A stretch of 64,000 nt of DNA, taken from Dirofilaria immitis. Taxonomy: Eukaryota > Nematoda > Chromadorea > Rhabditida > Onchocercidae. Below, one piece after another: positions 37,551 to 49,817 of the stretch. Under the pieces are notes generated by a model, which worked only from the letters and a program-made list of their open reading frames with translations, made no database searches and had not been told where the DNA came from. The stretch's first letter is position 1. Every line of letters starts with the position of its first letter. The position numbers were made by a program, and so were the translations under genes. The stretch lies in contig JAKNDB010000107.1 of assembly GCA_024305405.1 (NCBI GenBank), positions 310,001-374,000 on the forward strand. Direction: 5' to 3'.

Positions 37551-39033
37551 ATGAATATCATATCAGAACATGGTTATCGTCAGGATGGTCGAAAGCCACA
37601 TCAAATTCGGAACCTAAATTATAAATTAGGAGTTTATTCACAAGCAGATGGTTCAGCATATCTCGAACAGGGCAATACTAAGGTTATTTACGATTTTATT
37701 TGAATACTGATCATACGTATGTATTTAATTAATGTTACCTTTCCTGTTATTTATAAGTGATTACATTCATCTGGGAAAGTGAAAATATCTAAGGAAATAG
37801 AATAAAATGTGAAAGTTCTATAATTAATTATCACGGCTTTTCTGGAGATGACGCTTGATTTGATTTTGCTGCGCTCATCAAATCAAGGATTTTAAATCCT
37901 CTACATTTCTTCTGTTATGTCTAAGTGGTTTAGGTTTTGTGCGCTGTATATGGTCCTCATGAAGCCAAACAACGAAGTCGCTTGCTGGAGGATCGTTGCA
38001 TTATCAACTGTCAATATAGCATGGCTACATTCTCAACTAATGAGCGGAAGGTTTACTTTATTTCCAATTACTTGGTGATCTATCAAAATTACTAATTTAT
38101 TTTGTATCTATTATTAATTTTGTACATAGCAAAATCAGAATATGATTAATTCATTACAGTTGTAAGAAAATTATTGCTTTAGGAACGACCACGAGGAGAT
38201 CGTCGGTCGCTTGAATTTGCTCGTCTAATGGAAAAAGCGTTCGAAGCAGCTGTCCTGACGGAAAATTATCCACGATCTCAAATTGATATTTTTGTGAATT
38301 ATTGCAGGTATTGTCGAAGTATTTATGTTTGTATTTTTATTATTATAAATTCTTCAATTCATTTTTAATGTTTCAAATTTCTAAATCTCACCAATAATAT
38401 GAAGCAATGTTGCTTCAATAAGGACAAAGTTTTTGACATATATATTCTGCTTATATCGACATTATCTTAATATTGTTATTTTGGTTGACGTATTTAGGAG
38501 ATTTTTTAAAGGGGAATTTTCTTAAGAGATGGGTTTTTTCTTATTTAGGAAGGATTTCTCTTCATATTCAGAATTATTTAATGTTCCGACGAACAACTTT
38601 CTTTATATTAATTCGCAGAGAATTTCTTATTTGTGAATTTTTTTAGGCAGATGGGAGCCATTTGGCTGCATGTGTTAATGTAGGAACTTTAGCACTTGCT
38701 GATGCAGGCGTGCCGATGCGTGGTCTAGTTGCAGCAGCGTCATGTGCTTGCGCACCTGATGGATTAGCATGTGTAGATGTCAATTCACGCGAAGAAATGG
38801 GCATCATTCCTCAATTGACAATAGCTACAATATCGGGACAAGACGCAATTGTATTGGCTGAATTACAAAATAGGCTACACAAAAACCATTTGATATTAAT
38901 ATTGGAAGCAGCCCGAAAAGCAACAGCTCATGTACACTCATGTCTTGAAGCTGCTGTATTAACTCATATTAAACTTGCTGTTGGTTTACCCTCTGCTGTT
39001 ACAGATAATGATTTGGAACATGACAGCATTTGA
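37551..39033 (+). CDS. EXOSC4: Exosome complex component RRP41 (EXOSC4)
   Basis: RRP41 is an RNase PH-like subunit of the hexameric ring of the RNA exosome (3'-5' RNA decay and processing, nucleus and cytoplasm); metazoan ring subunits are catalytically inert. Exons 37551-37682, 37934-38050, 38183-38307, 38647-39033. Landmarks: [78 protein letters not shown], then [20 protein letters not shown] and GVPMRGLV. At the third splice junction the phase is off by one: TT at 38302-38303 must be TTT to give the family's LQADG. With that the protein is about 253 residues, close to the usual length. It is followed in the same direction by EXOSC2. Confidence 0.95.
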
Positions 39034-39951
39034 TCTTCAGATTAAATAAATATTCATTCATTCATTCATAATACACTTCGTTTTTAGCGTTGTCAAAGTG
39101 GTAGTTGTACAGTTCGAGGAAATAGTAAAATACCTTAATGCTGTGATGTTATTCTTTGTTTCGCACTATCTGTGGTTTTAAATATTGAAATCTAAATAGA
39201 TTGTTTCAATTTTTCGATCCCTATTTGTTCGTTTTTATCAATGGATCTTAATTATTGGATAATTTTTTAATTCGATTTAATCGATTTGGAATTTCATCTT
39301 TTAAGTCAAAGATGAAATTTTTGTTATCTCGATTTTTACTGGTAATTTTTTGTTGAAACATTTATTAAATTCATGAAATTGTTGTCTTTTGTGTAATACT
39401 GCGTAAAATATCGAATAAACCATATATATGGGAAATGTCTCAGAAATTCAACAATATATAGAACCGATTAAAATGGATGATGATTCTGTTTCTTCTAAAT
39501 GAATATGTTGTAGCACGAAATTCTGAAATATTTCGTAACAAATTTATTGTATGGGTAAATTCACATTGGAGGGTATCGGAGGTATTGTTTATATTCATAA
39601 GTAATCAAGAAACGATAATCTGCACTATTATGTTATGCTTATTTGATTATATGCGTTGCTTAAATGAATCATTCCATTCATATTTGTTCTCATTGATAAC
39701 TTAGTTTCATTTCTACTTATCTATAATTTTTCATATCTTTTTTTTCATGAAATTGAGAAATATTTTGGTGAAACATTCGGTAGCTTTGGGATTTCATAAG
39801 AAGTTATCAAAGATTTTTTGTTTTATAGTAGACTTGTAGCCATATAAGTTATATATATATATGGCTACTTTAGTTCTTCCAACTGAGAATTTTTAAGAGT
39901 CTGAAGAATTCATTTAGTTTATTGGGTTTAATATTAGCTAAAACTTTGCAG

Positions 39952-42417
39952 ATGTCAGTGGAAATTGCTGGACCTTCAAGTTTCAAGGAACTGGAAATAA
40001 TCATAACGGAGAAACGAGTTCCCGAGAATAAATTGATTGTGCCTGGTGCCAAAGTTACTTCTAACACCGATTTCATGAGGTTCTAACAAGATTAATAAAA
40101 TAATATTTTGTTAACTGATAAAATAACAAAACGAAGTATTTCTTTTATTGACATTATGCAGCTCGTGAATTGGTGAATAATAAATATTGCAAATATTTTG
40201 CTATAGATTTTGACGATTTTCTTTTTGACGAATATTTCTGCATTGACAATTCTAACTATTGAAAATGTATGTTATCAGTTCTTGTTTTTGACATTTTTTT
40301 TGTTTTTATTTCCGACAAAATTATGCAGAATTATTTTAGGGGACATGGAACATACATGCGTGATGATGATTTGATAGCGTCAGTAGGTGGTACTGTTGAA
40401 CAAGTTAACAAACTCATTTCAGTACGACCTTTAAAAAGCAGGTACGCTCTTATTTGCTACTTATTTAGAATTACACATGGAGAATGTAAAATAAGAATTA
40501 TGCCGGGATATATCCATAAGCATGGGCATATATGACATATTTCGAGATACATCTTTGCATACAATCCATTTTGCTGTTTTTTTGAGTATTTTATTCTTCC
40601 TTTGTGTTTTCTTCATTTTCTTTTAGATATAATGGAGAAATCGGCGATGTAGTGATTGGACGAATCACAGAAGTGCAACAGAAAAGGTGGAAGGTTGAAA
40701 CAAATTCTAGACTAGATTCGACGTTGCTTCTTTCTAGCGTAAACTTGCCTGGTGGTGAATTGGTACGGTTCTCTCTAATAAAAATTAATGATTAAAGATT
40801 GCTTCAATATGCAGTGCTACTTTTAATAACTTCATTTCTCCGTTTTAATTTTTGTTTTCATCTCTTACTGAAGAATTTGACTTGCAGAGGAGAAAATCGG
40901 TAGAAGATGAACGAATGATGCGTGAATATCTCAAGGAAGGAGATCTTATCAGCGTAACTTTTCTTATCCTATTCTATTTAATAATGTAATATATTCAGTA
41001 TTTTTTTAACGAAAATTTTTCAGTTATTCTTTAATTAATTTTGTGTTGAAATATTCAATTTATTTTTGTTGATTCTCATTATCAGGCAGAAGTACAAAAG
41101 GTGCATTCAGATGGACAATTATTGTTACATACAAGAAATTTAAGATATGGGAAGGTCTGTTTTTTCTTTTTTCGAAATTTTTGAAAGTAAAGTTTTATTC
41201 AATATTTAAAATTTCCTTATGTTCCTTCTGATTGACGAAGACATTTGGTCATTAGAGGTGATGCAACTGCGTCTTGAATTCAACTGCATAGATACTTTAA
41301 AAGTGCTTGCATTACTAGTCATTATACGAGAATATGTTAAAAACTATTCAAGAATGTGATAAAAATCTATTAATATTACGCCTTATTTTTTCAAATGAAA
41401 CGACTTTTTGATTTTTTGCAGATATTTTTTTCAATAGATTGCTAAGAATTAAAATATTAAAAAATGATTTATGATTTGGGCATTAAATTAAAATGAATGC
41501 AGTAAACTTTCAAATAATGTTTTAATGTTGCATTGATGTCTTGCTTCATTTTTAAATTCCATGAAGTAACCTCAAGAATGCTATTTATTTACGAACTATT
41601 TTATTCTGTTATTCATGCTACACAAAAGCGGTTTTAGCTTTCGCAAGGAACTTTGATAAAAATTTCTCCATATTTGATCAAACGAAGAAAATCGCACTTC
41701 CATACATTGCCATGTGGTGTTTCTGTGATTTTTGGACGTAACGGTTATGTTTGGATCGCACCCGTAGCAAGTGAGGAACAGAATATGACCGGAGGTTATT
41801 CGCAGAATTTGGAAGAGGTAGTACTCGGCTCTAGCCGTTGTTATTATACCGTAATGCTATATTTTCTAACATTTTCCTATTCTTGTTTCATAAAATTGAA
41901 TGCTTTTCTGGAAGTATTTTAAGGTAGTATCAATGAAAATCCGATCAGTTATAGCACGTGTAGCAAATTGTGTGAATATCCTTGCCATGTATCATATTCC
42001 ACTTTACGATACAACCGTGGTACTTGCTTATGACGCTTCTCTTAATTTTGAGGTTAGTTTATTAATAGAAATAATTTAAGTTGTATTTGCAGTGAACAAG
42101 CTTAACATCTTTTTTCTATACATATTTATAGGTAATTCAGATTGCTAATCTTTTTCAAGTTATTTTTATGCTATTCTATTCTTATTTCTTTTTATTGATT
42201 GTCAGTTTAATTTTGTTTTATTAAAATTTCTGACAAATATAAGCTAAAAAAATATTTATTATGGTTTGAGTCTCCAATTATCTTAGTTGAAACATAATTT
42301 CTTTACTGAAGATAATCATTTTTCTTATAGATAACAGAACTGTTGAAGCCAGAATCAGCCTCAAGCATAGCAACAGAAGTTGCGTTGCAGCTGGAAAAAA
42401 CTGTTGAAGAAGTATGA
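39952..42417 (+). CDS. EXOSC2: Exosome complex component RRP4 (EXOSC2)
   Basis: RRP4 is one of the three S1/KH cap subunits of the RNA exosome that guide RNA into the ring. Eight exons: 39952-40079, 40340-40441, 40627-40762, 40888-40953, 41086-41154, 41638-41817, 41924-42052, 42331-42417, all in phase with no frameshift, 298 residues (human protein is 293). The ATG directly follows a CTTTGCAG acceptor, a typical trans-splice site. Landmarks: [40 protein letters not shown], the S1 region [31 protein letters not shown], then [20 protein letters not shown] and GYVWIAP of the KH region. A 0.9-kb gap separates it from EXOSC4. Confidence 0.96.
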
Positions 42418-43395
42418 TTATTTCTTTTCCTCGACCTTGGTTCTCTAAAGTGTGTTTCTATAAAGTATAGCTATGAAACATTTGCACCGCTAATGGCTTC
42501 GAGGATAAAATGTTGCCGTTCTATTGATTCACTAACTTCGTTTATTTGCTGTTCATTATTTTCTAAAATTTTTGAAGTATATCTATCTCTTTGTTATCGT
42601 ACAGCTTATTCTGGAAAAATATATTTGCAAATAAAAGAATGGCGTACTGAATTGAGCTATAAATGATGATATCTTAAATCTATATGTATCGTTAATTTTC
42701 AATGCATTACATTTCATATAATTATAGATGGAAAATTTTGATTTTATCTTGAAAAATAAATCACTCAAAAACGATTCGCCACTAAAAAGTTGAATAAATT
42801 CATTGGGCATGTGTTTTTTTCTATTTTATGCCTTTTTATTTTTATTTTTGTTTTTTTGTTTTTTTAATATTTCATGATGATATTGCAATGTCAATGATAA
42901 TAATTGAATTATTAAAAAAAATTATGTTTATTTTTTTTTGTGAGTGCCTTGTTTTTGTTGTCAAAGACATGTTTTTGTTAAATTGGAGAAATTCCAATTT
43001 AATTTTAGAATTTATTCATGTCGTTTTATTTGTTGAATTTGCTATCATTGAAAATGAAAAATTATTTAAAATAAAATCATTATTCCTCTCATCTTTTCCA
43101 TTTTATATCATGCATTCAGCATAGTGATTAATATTTCTTATGATAAAACAGAATGATTCTTTATTCGCTTACAAATAAAATACCTTTTATTATCGATTAT
43201 TTTTAAGATTGATTTTTCTAACAACGTTAAAAATTTTCCGGTTTTTCGATTGTGCAAGGCACCACACTGATTGATTTTTTTCTTTTGAGTTGCTGATTAT
43301 ATGATTTTTTTAGAATTATCACAACAATCTTTATGCCACACTGGATTTTTGATAATAAAATTCAAATTGTTTTGACTTTGTCGAATTCTAGGTGA

Positions 43396-45280
43396 ATGAT
43401 GAAGGAAATGTTGTCTGGTGATATTGATAAACATATGTCGCTGAACTGTAAAGGGAGGTGATAGTTGTCGAGAATTTCGCTAATTTGGATGATAAATTTG
43501 GATTGTATGTGAAAGAAATTCTTATAAAATCAATCGCTGAACGAAATAGTGCCAAGATCGCTTTTTCTGGTAAATTTCAAACAATTTGCATTTTCCATCT
43601 TTTTAGATAATAAAATTTGAATTTTTAAGAACTCATTATTTAGTATTTTCTAAGCTTCATCATTAAGCAATATTTTTTAATGTTTCAGTACGATTCCAAA
43701 CATTCCGTTAAGCCATCTTATTTAAACTTAAAACTTGTAGTTTAGAAATTAATTTCAAACGATTTATTATGTCATGTGCTTTCTACTTCTCTCTACAATG
43801 ATTTTAACAATCTTACATCAGTCTGAATGCTTTCGATAAAATCTTATTAGTATAGATGGAAATTTAACTTGATATTTATGTCAATTATGTTTATGTCAAT
43901 TGCAGTTAGACATTATTAGCGTAGAAATTCCAGGAATTTTTTCAGGTGGTTCGATGCCTACTCTGATAGCACCGTTATTGGCAAGTTTGGAGAATATCGA
44001 TTGGTCGAAAGTTCGGATATTTGTGGTAGATGAACGAATGGTTCCACTAAATGATATTGAATCGAATACAGGAGCTTATATGAAAATCCTTCCATCCAAT
44101 ATCAGCCAATCATTCATACATTATGGACCTGTTGACAGCAGTATTGTTTATTTTCTCTTTATTTAGGCCGCAAAGTTTGAATTTCTCATTTTTTTCATTG
44201 AAAGTTTTAGAATTCTCCCATTTATTGTTAATGATGGGAGACATTAAGATTAGATTTTAAATCGGAAAAAGAAGAAACATTATCTTTATTTATTTATCAA
44301 CTTTACCATATCAATAATCACTTACAGCAGCAGAATGTGCGAAAAACTACGAAGAACAGATACATAATTTTACGACAGATATAGACGAAGGTTGGCCTGT
44401 ATTCGATTTACTGTTATTGGGTATTGGACCAGATGGTCATACGTGTTCTCTGTTTCCTGGTCATCCAGTATTAAAGGTACGAAGTTTTATTTCGTTTAGT
44501 GATTGATATCATTAACAATATGGGCGACTAAACAAGTTGCTGACTATAAATTGTTATTATTAAATTTCTGTTTAAAAACTTTCTGATAAAATAAGCATGG
44601 GAGGTATTGCATTTTTAGTTATGGATAAGTGCTTATTGGAATTAGTCATTCAAAAAGGTATTGCTAACTTTATATTTCCATCAATAAATTATCTTCATTA
44701 GCTTAAGCACTTTACCATCTGTTAGGAAATATGAGTAATCCTACAATGTATGTATATATATACGTGATTTCAGGAAGATGTCAAATGGGTTGCAGCAGTC
44801 GAAGATTCTCCGAAACCACCATCAAAGCGTATAACTTTAACGTTACCAGTGATTAATCATGCTCGATATGTGGCATTTATTTCTACCGGTAAAAGAAGGG
44901 TGAATTAATAAAAGTCAGTTCTAATAATTCAAAAAAAAAGAATTTATCAATAGTAGTGAACTAGATTCACCATCATAACCAATTTTCTAGTTTTGATTGT
45001 CGGCCGATGAAAAATGAGATGAAAATGAGTTGTTTCACAATTGTTCATAATGTAGATATTCAACTCATTATAAAACTGCTTAAAAATAGAATCCAAGTCG
45101 AGTGAAGTTTCAACAGTAAAGTAATTTTCATAGATAATAATAAATATGTTGCAGGAAATCATTAGTGGTCAAAATTCTAATTTCCCAGCAGCAATGGTTA
45201 AGCCCAAATCAGGTAACATATCTTGGTTCATGGATAACGAAGCATTTGCTGCTTATAGTGTCTCTACCGGTCGTTTATAA
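43396..45280 (+). CDS. PGLS: 6-phosphogluconolactonase
   Basis: PGLS hydrolyses 6-phosphogluconolactone in the oxidative pentose phosphate pathway (cytosol, NADPH supply). Exons 43396-43569, 43946-44140, 44328-44476, 44774-44899, 45155-45280; about 257 residues, the family's usual size. The ATG lies 4 bases after an ATTCTAG acceptor. Landmarks: [15 protein letters not shown], the phosphate-binding [48 protein letters not shown] (catalytic signature GPDGHTxSLFPG), [20 protein letters not shown] and [16 protein letters not shown]. Exon 1 needs GGG at 43453-43455 to be GGGG: as written the frame ends in TGA after NCKGR. The donor of exon 4 (GTGAAT at 44900) is chosen because it keeps phase and gives TGKRREIISGQ; this loop is shorter than in vertebrates. 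Confidence 0.94.
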
Positions 45281-46684
45281 TGACCTTGTTATCTCCTTAT
45301 TATACATCTTTAGTAATGATGCAACTGATTGAAATATTCGAAGTTATTTTTGGTAAAGAAATACTTGCAAAGAACTAGATAGCATCAATTTAAGATCGAG
45401 AATGATGTTGATATGTTTTAATTCATCATTGATAATATTAACAAGGACATTTTATTGATATTATCATTGCTAATATAAATAAAAAATTGCTCCATATCTT
45501 CTCCAGATTTCTTATTTTATTTTTCCATATGAAATTTGTTTTGTTTGAAAATTATATTTTTCTACTGCATTAATATTTACGATTTTTTTATCAAGAAGAA
45601 TTGGCTTCGTTAAATTAAAAAAAAAATTCTTTTTGATGTTTGACTTTTTTGTTTTACTTTTTATTAAAAAGATTTAATAAAGCCAATTTATAAAACGAAT
45701 TTGAAAAGTGAATTTTTCAAAGAACATTGAATTTATTTGAAATTAATATGTATTTTCAAAAGTTATCAACATGTTGTTTTTCTTTGAAATCTTTAAATGC
45801 ACAAAGTAGCGGTAATAAAGTTTTGTCTCAAAATTAATAATTATAATTTTCCAAGCATAATAGAGATATATTTTATAGAATAAAATGATAAGTTTAAATT
45901 GCTGTTGTAGAAAGTCATTTATATAAAAATAGACTGTTAAAATATTACTCGGAGTTTCATATTTTCAAATCCTTATGATAGCAAATCATGAATTATAAAA
46001 AGTTAATATAAAAATTACACATAATATCAGCTTATTTTATATAGTCGATTATGAAGATGGTGAAATTTAAAATTTCTACCTCTAAAATATTAATTATTTT
46101 AAACTTTTACAATATCGAATTTTGCTAACGAATATTCGTATTAAAAATAATAAAACTTCGAAATGTGACATAAATGTTTTGAAAAATTTTTCTCGAACAC
46201 ATCCTTTTATTCATTTATACTATTATTTATAGAATTTGAGCTAACTGTATAATAACATTCAGTATTTTGTATTTTCTATGCAAATTAATCATCGGTGATA
46301 ATTAATATATCAGTGAATGTAAAATTGTTGCGAGATAAATAATTGATAGACTGAAATGATTCATTGTTATTAAGCAAATTATTTTTAATACAAATTTATA
46401 TATTTTATAATTAATTGTTATATAATCAGTAAAGATAATCAAATAAATGAAATAAAATGAATGCAAAAATGATAAGAAAATGAATAATGAGATGAACGAA
46501 TATGGATAAAAGTCAAATAAGAAAATCAAAAAAAAATTATCGATAAACTGCTTGATCATAATTTTTTCGAGAAATCTTAGCATATTTCAGACAACTAAAA
46601 TTTCATATTTAAGATTGTTTTTTTTTCATATTTATTAACTTCATATTTAAGATTAATTTTATGTCGATGATTTGATATTATCTG

Positions 46685-47015
46685 GTGTTAAAGAAGCATA
46701 TATCCAGAAGGCAATATTAGATGAGATGAATTAGTGCAATATTAGATGAAGTGAATTACTGCGTTATTAAATGGCGTATACGGTGTGTTACCGTAGCTCG
46801 TATCGTTACAGCAGCCTGATTACGATCCATATAACTATGTTAGTCCATTAACTATGTTTTCTGGTACTAAAAAAATATATCGAGAGTGCAATTTTAGATG
46901 GTATGAATTAGTGCAATATTAGATGAAGTGAATAATTGTCTAAATGGGATGTACGGTATGTTGCCGTAGCTTATATCATTATACCAAGCTGATTACGATC
47001 TATATAACTATGTGT
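46685..47015. repeat. Two diverged direct copies of a ~170-bp unit
   Basis: Copy 1 (about 46680-46850) and copy 2 (about 46858-47015) share TGAATTAGTGCAATATTAG, a CCGTAGCT segment, GATTACGATC and TATATAACTATG in the same order, with numerous substitutions and small indels. Copy 1 also carries an internal repeat of GCAATATTAGATGA. It may be a decayed repetitive element; no coding or terminal repeat is seen. Confidence 0.65.
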
Positions 47016-47814
47016 AACTTTATCATTTGTTTAGATACCAAAAAGAATTATAACAAAATAATAAAAAGAAATAACATCTAATTAAACAAAAAGTTGTAAA
47101 ATTATCTTTGCAATTAATAATGATGAAGTCATTATTTTAGCTCTCGAAATTCTCGAATTACTACCTGTTTTCTCTAAAATCAAAAGTGAATATTAGTTAT
47201 TGCACTAGATTAAGAAGACATATTTGTCTTAAAATTTTCAACACAAAAATCTAAACAATCAAATTAGCAAATTAAAAGAATTTCAAAGCAATTCTATTAA
47301 CATATAATTCATATTTAACGTAAAGATTTGAATATTTTCAACTATTATTTTAAAATTGGTTCTATCATAAAATTTTTGAATTTAATTTTAAAAAATGTTG
47401 AAAAAAAAGCTTTTCCAAAAAAAACAAAAATTTAAAATATTTAAATCTTTTGCTATTAACATATTGTAAGCTATTGGATATCGTAAATTTTTGCAAAAAT
47501 ATATTAATTATATAATTATCGAAGCTAAGAACTTTGACAAACTTTTTAGATTTTTTTCAACGAAGTGAAATTACAAAACTATCATCGATCTATCATGTAG
47601 GGAAGGATATGATCTTGTGAAATTGTTGGAAAAATTTTTTTGAGCAAAAGATTTCTCTTGTTTGTTTATAGTTTGTTGTTTGGCGATTGATTCTTCTTGA
47701 TATCGTAATTTGGCTACATCATCAATATAGACTTTATTGGGTTTTATATAATATTATGACATAATATCGGGATTCCGCAAATTTTTAGGATATACTTATA
47801 TTTAATTAAAAATT

Positions 47815-47966
47815 TAATCAGGTACTGTATTGTATTTAATTGAGTACTGCATTGTATTTAACTAAGGTACTGTATTATATTTAATTAAGTACTGTATTAT
47901 ATTTAACTAGGTACTGTATTGTATTCAATTGGGTACCGTATTATATTTAACTAGGTACTGTATTTT
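47815..47966. repeat. ~22-bp tandem repeat, about six to seven copies
   Basis: Imperfect head-to-tail units of the type GGTACTGTATTATATTTAACT with substitutions and one-base length changes. Simple-sequence repeat, non-coding. Confidence 0.8.
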
Positions 47967-49633
47967 TCATCACATTTCAAACTGCTCTCGTATTAGACTT
48001 AGCAATAAATCGTTTTTTTGTTATGAAATTTTTGTATAGAAATTAAAATTGTTGTGTTGAATATTGATGATTGATAAAAATGAAGCGCAAATTGTTTGTT
48101 ATCAAAATTGTTCAGTTGTTAAAATAACTGAATAACTGCTTAATGAACCACAAAAATTATATTTTACATTGTTTTGTTAGTTTCTTATCATTTATTTATC
48201 ATTAACGATAAACAGCACGACAATTGCTTTTCAGATGTATTTCATTTATACTTCTTGATATAAGAAATTTTATAAATTCAACAACTTTTATGCTTCTTTA
48301 TCTGCTCAGCATTAATTATCTTATCTTTTCATTAATGATTAAAGTTATTCTATAAACATATATATATATATATATGAAATTCTCTATGATAATGTTTGAA
48401 TTCAATTTTTCAAATCAGATTATCATAATAAATTATCGATTTAGAAATCACTAATACGTAAAATGTTTAAACCGATGAATTAGTTATCGATGATACTATA
48501 TTCTTTATTTATTTTGATAGATAAGTGGAAAGTACAACAGATGGATGTCGATACTGGGAAAGAGAACTATCAATTTATGGACGGATAGTAACATGGCCTA
48601 ATTTCTGCTATTATCAAGCAATACATATTCCATTTTTTTGGTTTTCTTTTTTTTTTTTTTCGGTCATTCTATTGATGTCATAGGTCCATTTTTCTTCCCA
48701 TCTTATTTTAAATTTATCCTATTTTTATAATTTGACGAAATAGCCAATACAAATATATCCATTTGTTATCGATTATTTCGATGTAGCATTAATCCTTATC
48801 ATTTTTTTTTACTTTTTTCCCTCTTCAAATACTTGATATTATCAATTGATTACTATATCAAACATACTCATCCTAATCAATTTTTATTGTTCAAATATTT
48901 GATATTATCAATTGATTATTATACCAAAAATACTCTTTCGGATCAATTTTTTTTTGATCAAAATTTGTGAAATTTAATACGAATCATTTATGAAATATTA
49001 AATCATGATAATTTTAATGAAATAGCCTTAATTTCGCTTATTATCATTTTTATTAAATTAGATTATAAAACAGCCTATTTTAGTTCATCGAAAAATATTC
49101 GGAATATAAGAATGATTCTAGGATTGGTCAATAAAACTTTTCTATTATAGAAAATTTCAAACAAATGCATCTAAAATAATTACTTCATAATCCATTAGTC
49201 TCTTAAAAATTCAGCAGTTCTTTTTTAAAAAAAAAGTATTTTATTTTCTAAAAAATCATTTCAAAACAGTTTAATCAACCAAAAATAAAAAATTGTTTAT
49301 TCGTTTTCCAAATTCAAAAGTCTTATCCTAAAATTATTGACGTTGACGTTGAAATAATCATTTCAACAAATGCTAAGGTTTTCTGAACTTTTTAAATTAA
49401 ATTTTCAAAGTATTTATTTTCAAAAATCTTTTACTTTTTCTTGAAAGCTCAATGATACATAAAGTATATATCGTCTAATTACTATGAAAGCATCATAATC
49501 ATATCTTACATTTATATTTTAAATAATAATGAAATTACATGCTAATATATTTCTGAACGTTAGGTATTACTTTAATAGCCTAATGAAACAGCTTAGCATT
49601 TTACATTTACTCCATGCTTCATGAATCCATTTT

Positions 49634-49680
49634 ATATCATATCATATCATATCATATCATATCATTTATATCATATCGTG
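49634..49680. repeat. (ATATC)n short tandem repeat
   Basis: ATCAT units repeated about eight times with a small interruption, located about 140 bp in front of the SEA-domain gene start. Confidence 0.85.
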
Positions 49681-49817
49681 CATTTATTTGTAAAGTGCAA
49701 TGTTTGATATTTCCAATTGTTTATCATTATAATCTAACAATTTTAGGAAATAACCTATAGGTTATTCAGCACATCCGATTCATATTGACTTATCCGTTTA
49801 TATTCACCATTCAAAAT

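Larger units (their letters stand above)
45281..49817. other. 4.5-kb repeat-bearing spacer
   Basis: No exon is recognised between PGLS and the SEA-domain gene. The DNA is very AT-rich with stops in all frames; the 93-codon minus-strand open stretch at 46302-46583 is low-complexity and not supported. Three repeat features inside are listed separately. An acceptor-like CAATTTTAG at 49738-49746 may be the trans-splice site of the next gene. Confidence 0.55.

Noticed and set aside
43900..43945. In-frame upstream extension of PGLS exon 2 ([12 protein letters not shown])
   Set aside because: Exon 1 ends in phase at 43569 and joins cleanly to the TTTTTTCAG acceptor at 43945, giving the conserved SGGS motif; the extension is intron.
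46302..46583. 93-codon minus-strand ORF
   Set aside because: Composed of Phe/Ile/Tyr/Leu from AT-rich DNA, no membrane-protein family resemblance.
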